From contig JADGPK010000021.1 in NCBI GenBank assembly GCA_017882445.1, positions 1-39,582 of the forward strand: a stretch of DNA of 39,582 nt. The letters are read 5' to 3'. The translations under genes and the position numbers were made by a program. Positions 33,163 through 39,582 of the stretch are shown in pieces; position 1 is the stretch's first letter; the number at the start of each line of letters is the position of its first letter. Source of the DNA: Solirubrobacteraceae bacterium (GTDB lineage: Bacteria > Actinomycetota > Thermoleophilia > Solirubrobacterales > Solirubrobacteraceae). Below the pieces are notes generated by a model. It was given only the letters and a program-made list of their open reading frames with translations. It was not told the DNA's origin and ran no database searches.

Positions 33163-33699
33163 ATGAGAATCGCGCGCCTTGAGAGCAGACCGATCAGAGA
33201 TCGCCCGGCCCTTCTGGCCGCGCTGCTGGCCGTGACGGTGCTGAGCATCGCTCCGTCGGCGATGGCCGACATCGGCGAAACGATCATCCAGAGATGCACC
33301 CACGGCCAGTCGCTGAGCGGATTCAGCCAGAGCGCGTACAGCAGGGCGCTGAAAGAGCTGAGCGCCGACGCGGAAGAGTACACCGACTGCTCGCAGCTGA
33401 TCCGACAGGCTCAGGCCGCCGCCGCCGGCGGGCGGGGCGGCGCGACCCCCACTCCGGTCGCCCTCCTCGCCACGCCGTCCGAGCAGCGCGCGATCGCGCA
33501 TGCGGCGAGAGCCGGCTCCGAGCCGGTCCGGCTCGACGGCCAGGTGATCCATCCCGGCGTGGTGCACGCCAGCATCGCATCCGCATTGAGCTCCCTGCCC
33601 ACCCCCCTACTCGCGATCCTGGCGTTCCTGCTCACCGGCCTGCTGGCGGTCGCGGGCGGCGCCGTGCGCAATCGTGTCCGTGCCGGGCGCTCCGACTGA
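33163..33699 (+). CDS. Secreted, C-terminally membrane-anchored protein of unknown function
   Basis: A 178-residue protein not matching a family I know. It has a signal peptide (basic N-terminus, hydrophobic LLAALLAVTVLSIAP, cleavage likely after AMA at about residue 35), an extracytoplasmic domain with two cysteines (CTHGQSLSGFSQSAYSRAL and YTDCSQLIRQA) that may form a disulphide, a Gly/Ala/Pro linker, and a membrane helix (PLLAILAFLLTGLLAVAGG) with a basic cytoplasmic tail. It follows the glycosyltransferases and overlaps the Wzy-like gene by 26 bp, so a role in polymer export or anchoring is possible but unproved. Confidence 0.75.
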   Translation: MRIARLESRPIRDRPALLAALLAVTVLSIAPSAMADIGETIIQRCTHGQSLSGFSQSAYSRALKELSADAEEYTDCSQLIRQAQAAAAGGRGGATPTPVALLATPSEQRAIAHAARAGSEPVRLDGQVIHPGVVHASIASALSSLPTPLLAILAFLLTGLLAVAGGAVRNRVRAGRSD

Positions 33700-36061
33700 G
33701 CAGGCGCCCGCTCCGCGCGTGACGCGGGCGCCGGAGCAGGCGCCCGCGCTCGGCTCCTCGGCGCGCGCGTGGAGCGCGATCTCGCTCGGGGGCGAGCGGC
33801 GCGGGCTGTGGTGGGCGACGCTGCTGATCGCGGGCATCGTCTGCTGCATCACCTTCTACGCCAAGGGCGGCCTCAACCTCGAAGCGATGACCGCGACGGA
33901 GATGGCGCTCACGCTGGCCAGCGGCCTCGTGATCGCCGGCGCCGTCGCCCTCGGTCCCACGGCGGGACGCGTGTACGGCACGTGGTCTGTGGCGCTGCTG
34001 GTCGCGTTCACGTCGCTGACGGCTCTGTCGGTCGTGTGGTCGGTGCAGCCTGACAGCAGCTGGCACGACGCCGGGCGGATGCTCGCCTACAGCGCCGTGT
34101 TCGGCGCGGGGGTCGCGCTTGTGCGCCTCGCGCCCGAGCGCTGGCCGGCGGTCCTCGGCGGGCTCGCGCTGGCGGCGGTGACCGTGTGCGGCTACGCGCT
34201 GCTGACGAAGATCTTCCCGGGGAGCCTCGTCCCGGCGAACGCCTACGCGCGCCTGGAGGAACCCTACGGCTACTGGAACGCGATCGGGCTGACCGCGGCG
34301 ATGGGCGCGATCTGCTGCATGTGGCTGGGCGCGCGCCGCACCGGCCACTCGCTGCTGAGCGCGCTGGCCTACCCCGCGATGGGCCTGCTGCTGCTGACGC
34401 TCGTGCTCGCGTACTCGCGCGGCGCACTGGCCGCGTTCGCCCTCGGCGCGGTGCTGTGGTTCTGCCTGGTTCCACTGCGCCTGCGCGGCGCCGCGGTGCT
34501 CATCATCGGCGGCGCCGGCGCCGGCGCGGTCGGCGCGTGGGACTTCTCCACGCACGCGCTCAGCGCCGAAAAGGTGGGGCTCGCCGCGCGCACGACCGCG
34601 GACCATCAGCTCGGTGCGCTGCTCCTCGCGATGCTGCTCGCGCTCGCGCTGGCGGGCATCGCCATCGGGTTCCTCACCGCCCGGCGGGCACCGTCGCTCA
34701 CCGCGCGGCGCTCGGCCGGGACGGTGCTGCTCGCGCTGATCGTGCTCGCGATCCTCGCCGTCGGCGGAGCGCTCGCGCACAGCCATCGCGGGCTGACAGG
34801 GAGCGTCTCGCACGCCTTCAACGCGCTGACCGACCCGAACGCGAAACCGCCGTCGAACACGCCCGACCGCCTGACGGCGGTGGCGAGCGTGCGGGCGCGC
34901 TACTGGAAGGAGGCGCTCCAGGTCTTCGACGCCCACCCCGCGCTCGGCGCCGGCGGGGAAGGGTACGCTACGGCCCACCTGCGCTACCGCACCGAGACGC
35001 TCAGCGTCAGGCACGCCCACGGCTTCATCGTGCAGACGCTCGCCGATCTCGGCCTGGTCGGTCTGCTCGTCGCGCTCGCGCTGCTCTTCGCCTGGATCAC
35101 AGCCGCCGGACGGACGGCCAATCCGTTCAACCGCCGGTGGGCGAGCTGGCGTGCTTGGCGAGGAATGCGCGCGGGCGAGCGGCCGGGCTGGCGGCGCCGG
35201 CCGGAGCCGTACACCGCCGAGCGCGTCGCGATGCTGAGCATGCTCTGCCTCGTCGTCGTCTTCGGCGCGCACTCGCTCGTCGATTGGACCTGGTACGTGC
35301 CGGGCAACGCCTGCGTGGCGCTGCTGTGCGCGGGCTGGCTTGCCGGCCGCGGGCCGCTGGGGGCGGGCGCAGCGGAGAAGCGCACGCCCAGGCGATCGAT
35401 CGAGCCGGAGCACGCTCGTGGGACCGCGGCGCGCGGGTGGGCGTGGCGGCCCGCACGGCCGAGCCGGCTGCGCGGCGTCGTTGCGGGCGCCGTGATCATC
35501 GGGGCCCTGCTCGCGGCCTGGTCTGAGTGGCAACCCCAGCGCTCCGAAGAAGCCCGCGACGAAGCGCTCGCGCTGCTCGCGCGCGACCCCCACCGCGCGC
35601 ACGCCGCCGCGGAGCGGGCCATCTCGCTCGACCCGCTCTCCGCCGAAGCTCTGTTCACGCTCGCCACCGTGCAGAACGTGGCCGGTCAGACGGGGCTCGC
35701 GCGAGTGACTCTCGAGCGGGCCGCGCGTCTGCAGCCGTCCAACCCGCAGACGTGGCTGGAACTGGGGCGCTTCGATCTGTCGAACAGCCCCAAAGCGGCC
35801 CTCGCCGAGCTGCAGGCGGCCATCTATCTCAACCCCGAGTCGATCGCTCCCGAAGAGATCGGGCCGCCCAACCCGCAGCGCGAAGCAGTCGAAATCTACA
35901 ACGACTACATCCAGGCGCTGCGCGCCGCCGCAAGGCCCTCAACCGCCCTCAATAGCGCGAACGGATCGCCCGCAGGAGGGCCAGCCGTCTCGCCCACGGG
36001 AACCCGCCGACGCTCCGGACCTCCAGGCGCTCGAAGCCGAAGTCCCCTATCAGCCGGGTGA
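33674..36061 (+). CDS. Wzy/O-antigen-ligase-like polymerase with C-terminal TPR-like region
   Basis: A 795-residue membrane protein with about twelve hydrophobic helices. The long extracytoplasmic loop after residue 380 and GGEGYATAHLRYRTETLSVRHAHGFI, with its conserved His and Arg, fit the Wzy_C (O-antigen ligase/polymerase) domain. After the last helix (about 600-615) comes a TPR-like helical region (DEALALLARDPHRAHAAAERAISLDPLSAEALFTLATVQ, in part) as in several actinobacterial Wzy-like proteins. It probably joins polyprenyl-linked repeat units into polymer or transfers them. The start is GTG 33674 or GTG 33680. The last 37 codons overlap the convergent methyltransferase gene and look like antisense sequence, so the functional end may lie near 35950. 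Confidence 0.85.
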   Translation: MSVPGAPTEQAPAPRVTRAPEQAPALGSSARAWSAISLGGERRGLWWATLLIAGIVCCITFYAKGGLNLEAMTATEMALTLASGLVIAGAVALGPTAGRVYGTWSVALLVAFTSLTALSVVWSVQPDSSWHDAGRMLAYSAVFGAGVALVRLAPERWPAVLGGLALAAVTVCGYALLTKIFPGSLVPANAYARLEEPYGYWNAIGLTAAMGAICCMWLGARRTGHSLLSALAYPAMGLLLLTLVLAYSRGALAAFALGAVLWFCLVPLRLRGAAVLIIGGAGAGAVGAWDFSTHALSAEKVGLAARTTADHQLGALLLAMLLALALAGIAIGFLTARRAPSLTARRSAGTVLLALIVLAILAVGGALAHSHRGLTGSVSHAFNALTDPNAKPPSNTPDRLTAVASVRARYWKEALQVFDAHPALGAGGEGYATAHLRYRTETLSVRHAHGFIVQTLADLGLVGLLVALALLFAWITAAGRTANPFNRRWASWRAWRGMRAGERPGWRRRPEPYTAERVAMLSMLCLVVVFGAHSLVDWTWYVPGNACVALLCAGWLAGRGPLGAGAAEKRTPRRSIEPEHARGTAARGWAWRPARPSRLRGVVAGAVIIGALLAAWSEWQPQRSEEARDEALALLARDPHRAHAAAERAISLDPLSAEALFTLATVQNVAGQTGLARVTLERAARLQPSNPQTWLELGRFDLSNSPKAALAELQAAIYLNPESIAPEEIGPPNPQREAVEIYNDYIQALRAAARPSTALNSANGSPAGGPAVSPTGTRRRSGPPGARSRSPLSAG

Positions 36062-36575
36062 GTGTCTCGCGGCTGTAGAAGCGCAGATGATCCCCCAGCG
36101 GGTCGAAGTGGAGCGCAAAGGCCCGCCTGGACAGCGCCAGGCCGAGCAGCCTCACGCGCCCATGGGCCGGAGTGCTCAACAGGAGGCTCCCTCCTGAGCG
36201 CAGAACGCGGCGCACCTCAGACAGCCACGCGGCGGTGTCGAGGACATGCTCGATCACCTCGCCGGCCCAGACCACGTCGAAGCTCGCATCCGCGAGCTCC
36301 CACGGTCCTTCGCCGTCGACGAGCCGCAGGTCGAGCCCAGGATCGAGCTCGCGCGCGCGGTCGAGGGGCTCCTCGGCGACGTCGATCCCCACCACGCTCG
36401 CCCCGGCCCGCGCGAGCTCCGCGGTGAATCTCCCCTCGCCGCAGCCCACGTCCAGCACGCGATCGCCGGCCCGCACGTGTTCAAGCAGGAAGCGGCTGCG
36501 CACGGCGAAGTCTGAGGGCTCGAGCCCGCGGGGCACGGCCTGCCAGATGGTCTCGTGACGCTCGCGCGCGGACAT
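35949..36575 (-). CDS. Class I SAM-dependent methyltransferase
   Basis: This 208-residue UbiE/UbiG-like methyltransferase has motif I RVLDVGCGEGRFTAEL, the acidic ribose-binding position in VVGIDVAEEPL and motif IV VVWAGEVIEHVLD. C-terminal HFDPLGDHLRFYSRETLTRLI is typical of sugar or lipid-sugar methyltransferases in polysaccharide loci. ATG 36575 (MSARERHETIWQAV) is preferred to TTG 36638, whose extra 21 residues show no homology signal. Its 3' end overlaps the Wzy-like gene by 113 bp. Likely methylates the glycan; inference from context. Confidence 0.87.
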   Translation of the reverse strand: MSARERHETIWQAVPRGLEPSDFAVRSRFLLEHVRAGDRVLDVGCGEGRFTAELARAGASVVGIDVAEEPLDRARELDPGLDLRLVDGEGPWELADASFDVVWAGEVIEHVLDTAAWLSEVRRVLRSGGSLLLSTPAHGRVRLLGLALSRRAFALHFDPLGDHLRFYSRETLTRLIGDFGFERLEVRSVGGFPWARRLALLRAIRSRY

Positions 36576-36654
36576 CGCCCCGTAGGCTAGAGCGGAAGTC
36601 CGCAGCGAGCGTGCAGCGAAGCTGCCAAATCTACCCAATGCTTCGCAAAATGAA

Positions 36655-36660
36655 TATGTT
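36655..36660 (+). promoter_or_regulatory. Candidate -10 box for the GT4 gene at 36706
   Basis: TATGTT lies in a short AT-rich island (about 36625-36660) that stands out in this GC-rich DNA, within the divergent gap. No good -35 is visible. Confidence 0.3.
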
Positions 36661-36705
36661 GGTGCGGTGCACGGTCTGGGGCTGACGGAGGGGAGCGGGC
36701 GAGGA

Positions 36706-37707
36706 GTGAAGGTGGCCTTCGACAGCCGCCCGACGTCCGATCCGAACGGTGTGGGGCGCTACTCGAGATGCCTGCTGAAGGCTCTGCGCGAGACGAGTTC
36801 CGAGGGCGACGAGATCCTCGAGACGGCGCATCCCTCGGCGACGGTGCGCGCGAAGAGCCCTGACGTCTTTCACTCGCCCTGGATGGGTGGGGCGATGCTG
36901 CACAGCCCGTGCCCGATGGTCGTCACCATTCACGACCTGGCGGCGCTGAAGCGCCGTAGCGAGCGTCTCCGGACGAGCCTTCGCCTGCGCCACCTCGCTG
37001 TGCAGCGCGCCGTCAGCGTGATCGTCCCAACCGAGGCCGTGGCCGTCGACGCCGTCGCGCACCTGCGGGTGGAGCGCGAGCGCGTCACCGTAATCGGAGA
37101 GGCCGCCGACGCGTCGATGTACCGCCGAGAGCAGCGCGAGGTCGCAGCTGTGGCGGAGCGCTTTGAGCTGCCCGATCGGTACCTCGTCTGGGTCGGCGGG
37201 CTTCAGCACCCCAGTGGGTGCATCGCCAAGCTCGCCGCCACTCCTCACGAGCTGCCGCTGGTGCTGGTCGGGCCCACCCGGCCCTGGGCGCACGAGCTCC
37301 CCGACGTGATCCTCACCGGCCAGGTCTCAGACGATGAGCTAGCCGCCATCTACAGCGGCGCGCAAGCGCTCGTCCTGCCCTGCGAGGACGCCGGGTTCGG
37401 CCTGACCGCGGTCGAGGCGCTGGCGTGCGGCACGTCTGTGGTGGCGTGCGACGTGCCGGCCCTGCGCGAGGTCCTCGGCGAGCGGGCCACGTTCGTCGGA
37501 CCGGGCGACGTGGGAGCGCTGATCGAGGTCGCCCAGGCGGTGCGGCGCCCTGCGCCCTCGCCACCGCCGTGGAGCTGGCAGGACGCAGGACGCGCGACAT
37601 GGAACGTGTACGCCCAGGCAATCGCCTCGGTCGCTGAACAGCGCGTGGGCGGGAGGGCGCTGCGCCGGCGCACGGCGGACGCAGTGGACGGCCTCGAGGC
37701 TCAGTAG
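36706..37707 (+). CDS. Glycosyltransferase family 4 (mannosyltransferase-like)
   Basis: A 333-residue GT-B enzyme beginning VKVAFDSRPTSDPNGVGRYS, the usual start of the mannosyl/rhamnosyl GT4 subgroup. DVFHSPWMGGAML and VVTIHDLAAL belong to the acceptor domain; YLVWVGGL, LVLVGPT and PCEDAGFGLTAVEALACG (EX7E) to the donor domain. It lacks the usual helical insert around the donor site and is somewhat short. GTG 36706 is chosen for its first strand and the GGAGGGGAG ribosome site 10 nt upstream; GTG 36667 would add 13 residues. Its stop overlaps the convergent phosphotransferase gene by 7 bp. Confidence 0.9.
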   Translation: MKVAFDSRPTSDPNGVGRYSRCLLKALRETSSEGDEILETAHPSATVRAKSPDVFHSPWMGGAMLHSPCPMVVTIHDLAALKRRSERLRTSLRLRHLAVQRAVSVIVPTEAVAVDAVAHLRVERERVTVIGEAADASMYRREQREVAAVAERFELPDRYLVWVGGLQHPSGCIAKLAATPHELPLVLVGPTRPWAHELPDVILTGQVSDDELAAIYSGAQALVLPCEDAGFGLTAVEALACGTSVVACDVPALREVLGERATFVGPGDVGALIEVAQAVRRPAPSPPPWSWQDAGRATWNVYAQAIASVAEQRVGGRALRRRTADAVDGLEAQ

Positions 37708-39290
37708 GCGCCCCGGCGAGAGAAGACCGCCGGGATCGTCTTCAGCAGGATCGTCAGGTCGAGCGCCAGCGACCAGCGCTCGAGATAGATGAAGTCCAGG
37801 TGCACGAGGTCGTCGAAGTCGAGCTCCGAGCGGCCTGATACCTGCCACAGCCCGGTTATCCCGGGGAGCACCAGATAGCGCTTGCGGTGCCAGTCCTCGA
37901 GCATCTCGTAGTCGCGCTCGGGCAGCGGGCGCGGGCCGACCAGGGACATGTCTCCGCGGAGCACGTTCACCAGCTGCGGCAGCTCGTCCAGCGAGAAGCG
38001 CCGCAGCCGCCGACCGACCGTGGTCAGGCGTGGATCGTCGCGGATCTTGAACAGGGCCCCGGAGGCCTCGTTGAGCTCTTCCAGGTCGGCCTGGCTCTCC
38101 TCGGCATCGGTGCGCATCGTGCGGAACTTCAGGCACGCGAACGGACGCTGGCCGATCCCGCGGCGGATCGAGCTGTACAGGACCGGCCCGCGCGATGTCA
38201 CGCGCACGGCGAGCGTGATCGCCAGCAGCAGCGGGCTGAGCAGCACCAGCAAGAGCGTCGAGCCGACGACGTCGAAGGTGCGCTTGAGGGCGAAGTCGAC
38301 GCCCTCGAAGACCGGTGGACCGAGTTCGAACAGCGGCACCGACTGCCCAGGGATGAACTCGGCGCGGTGGATGAGGATCTCCATCGTGGACGGCGCGAGC
38401 CTCACCCTGATCCCGCGCCGATGGCACTGATCGACGAGCTCGACCGCATCGTCCTTGGGAAAGTCGGGGTCGGCGATGATCACCTCGTCGATCCGCGCCG
38501 AGTCGAGCACCCCCTCCAGGTCCTCCAGCGAGCCGAGGGGAAGCACGCCGTTGGCGGGCAGCGGAGTCGGCGAGAGGAACCCGACGACTTCGATAGGGGA
38601 GTGCGGGGCGTCGCTGAGCGCGTGGGCGACCTCGCCGATGTGCTTGCCCCTGCCCACGAGCACCGCCCTGCGCTGAAGGCCGGCGGCCCGCAACAGGACG
38701 GCCGTGATCTGCTCGTACAGCGCCCGCCACGAGGAGATGTAGAAGATCGCGAAGGCGAGCGAGCCGTAGAAGAGGTAGTAGCTGGAGAAGTGTTCGCCGT
38801 TGACGACCGCGAAGAGGAGCGCCACGAACGCCACCTGGAACAGCGACCCGACGATCCGCGAGAGCCCGGGACGCAGTGTGCGCTCGGCGTACAGCCCCGA
38901 GCGCGCGAACAACAGCGCAGTGAGCAGGTAGACGAAGGGCAGGATGCGTTCGGTTTCGTGCAGGGCCGGGCGCGCCTGCACCTCACCCAGCACAGCCGCC
39001 TTGAGCACGAGGGCCGTGAAGATCGCCAGCGCCAAGCCGGCGAAGTCGAGCGCCAGCAGCGAGATCACCCTTGCAAGGCGCCTGAGGGTCGCCATGCGCA
39101 GCAGGAACGCCAGGGCCGGCGGGCGCTTGCGTCGGATGTCCCGATCAGCCAGCTCCAGGCGCTGCATCGCATCCGAGAGCGCTGGCCTGGCCAGGACCGG
39201 CCTCGCCCGCACCGAGGCCGCCGAGGCGCGTGCACCCGCGGCGGGCGAAGTGGACGTTCCCGACTGACGTGGTCCCATTTCTCTGCTCAC
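37701..39290 (-). CDS. Polyprenyl-phosphate glycosylphosphotransferase (WbaP/CpsE-like initiator)
   Basis: A 529-residue membrane enzyme that starts glycan synthesis by moving a sugar-1-phosphate to undecaprenyl phosphate. Four hydrophobic segments (about 75-190) and a degenerate Rossmann-like domain (about 205-300, VLVGRGKHIGEVAHAL) precede the catalytic domain. That domain begins K336-R-T-F-D340, has a long re-entrant hydrophobic segment, then LKFRTMRTDAEE, RRFSLDELPQLVNVLRGDMS (D435, E436) and LVGPRPLPERDYE, and ends PGITGLWQVSGRS. This is the full Bac_transf signature. GTG 39290 is the likely start; ATG 39278 is possible. It gives the locus its first committed step; the transferred sugar is unknown. 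Confidence 0.95.
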   Translation of the reverse strand: MSREMGPRQSGTSTSPAAGARASAASVRARPVLARPALSDAMQRLELADRDIRRKRPPALAFLLRMATLRRLARVISLLALDFAGLALAIFTALVLKAAVLGEVQARPALHETERILPFVYLLTALLFARSGLYAERTLRPGLSRIVGSLFQVAFVALLFAVVNGEHFSSYYLFYGSLAFAIFYISSWRALYEQITAVLLRAAGLQRRAVLVGRGKHIGEVAHALSDAPHSPIEVVGFLSPTPLPANGVLPLGSLEDLEGVLDSARIDEVIIADPDFPKDDAVELVDQCHRRGIRVRLAPSTMEILIHRAEFIPGQSVPLFELGPPVFEGVDFALKRTFDVVGSTLLLVLLSPLLLAITLAVRVTSRGPVLYSSIRRGIGQRPFACLKFRTMRTDAEESQADLEELNEASGALFKIRDDPRLTTVGRRLRRFSLDELPQLVNVLRGDMSLVGPRPLPERDYEMLEDWHRKRYLVLPGITGLWQVSGRSELDFDDLVHLDFIYLERWSLALDLTILLKTIPAVFSRRGAY

Positions 39291-39360
39291 AACACCTCAG
39301 ACTTGCATAGGGAGTGGTAGCTCAGCCGCCGGCCGAGACCGCCGAGTCGGGGACGGCCAG

Positions 39361-39582
39361 CTAGCCGCCACCGATAAGGATCTCGACGCCCGACTCCTCG
39401 ATCGTCCGCTGTAGCCCGTCACGCAGCGACACCTCCGGCGACCAGTCGAGCAGCTCGCGTGCCAGCGTGATGTCCGGCTTGCGCTGCTTGGGATCGTCGA
39501 CGGGCAGCGCCTCGTACACGATCTCCGAGTTCGAGCCCGTGAGCTCCTTGACGGTCTCAGCCAGTTCGAGCAGCGTGAACTC
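39361..39582 (-). CDS. UDP-glucuronate decarboxylase-like SDR, C-terminal end (truncated by window)
   Basis: The last 73 residues of an extended SDR; the frame runs off the window's right edge. [37 protein letters not shown] and [18 protein letters not shown] match the C-terminus of UDP-xylose synthases (UDP-glucuronate decarboxylase), notably the [10 protein letters not shown] stretch. The substrate would come from a UDP-glucose dehydrogenase such as the one at 19551-20825. dTDP-glucose dehydratases share part of this pattern, so the assignment is probable, not certain. It precedes the glycosylphosphotransferase by 70 bp in the same direction. Confidence 0.85.
   Translation of the reverse strand, partial: EFTLLELAETVKELTGSNSEIVYEALPVDDPKQRKPDITLARELLDWSPEVSLRDGLQRTIEESGVEILIGGG

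Noticed and set aside
33632-35602. 656-codon open frame opposite the Wzy-like gene
   Set aside because: Arg/Gln/Glu/Ala-rich sequence without domains; the plus strand encodes ordered membrane helices and a Wzy_C-like motif.
1-39582. tRNA, rRNA, riboswitch, CRISPR array, prophage or insertion sequence
   Set aside because: I saw no sequence supporting any of these; a covariance-model scan would be needed to exclude small RNAs.

Overview
The window is very GC-rich, gene-dense actinobacterial DNA. The Flp/Tad gene set, GTG/TTG starts, 1-4 bp stop/start overlaps and leaderless-looking promoters fit the Thermoleophilia (Solirubrobacter/Conexibacter/Patulibacter-like). That placement is inference from gene content; there is no rRNA in the window and no tRNA was recognised.

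Left part (1-12.9 kb): tight-adherence (Tad/Flp) pilus locus. A histidine kinase fragment at the left edge converges on a leftward seven-gene operon: tadE, tadG-like, rcpC/cpaB, tadZ/cpaE, tadA/cpaF, a VWA-TadB fusion and tadC. Most junctions overlap by 1 or 4 bp. Next come a large multispanning membrane protein, the Flp pilin gene with a strong terminator, a prepilin peptidase and a NarL-type response regulator with its own good promoter. A CTAGACGAAC motif, twice part of a GTCTAG/CTAGAC inverted repeat, occurs in front of the tadE operon, between the divergent membrane-protein and flp genes, and in front of the peptidase.

Middle (13-17.5 kb): a SAM methyltransferase, an R2lox-like Mn/Fe or diiron oxidase fused to an SCP2 lipid-carrier domain, a VapBC toxin-antitoxin pair with direct repeats at its start, and an ECF-type sigma factor fused to a zinc anti-sigma-like motif, a low-complexity linker and a membrane helix.

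Right part (17.5-39.6 kb): surface-polysaccharide locus in blocks of alternating direction. It encodes sugar-nucleotide enzymes (CDP-glucose 4,6-dehydratase, two nucleotide-sugar dehydrogenases, NAD epimerase, GDP-mannose 4,6-dehydratase, a GMD-like SDR, DegT aminotransferase, hexapeptide acyltransferase, and the end of a UDP-xylose-synthase-like protein). It also encodes a WecG/TagA transferase, four GT4 enzymes, a two-part GT2 enzyme, a Wzy/ligase-like membrane protein with a TPR-like tail, a methyltransferase and a polyprenyl glycosylphosphotransferase. Together these would make activated deoxy-, amino- and uronic sugars, start the glycan on a polyprenyl carrier, extend it and polymerise it.

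The most striking feature is a 342-residue intein with a LAGLIDADG homing endonuclease, inserted in frame in the GDP-mannose 4,6-dehydratase within its conserved NHE-SPRRG motif. An intein-free paralogue lies 3 kb away and shows the uninterrupted site. Other unusual items are the R2lox-SCP2 fusion, the sigma/anti-sigma/membrane fusion, the VWA-TadB fusion with a degenerate MIDAS, and the shared motif at the pilus promoters.
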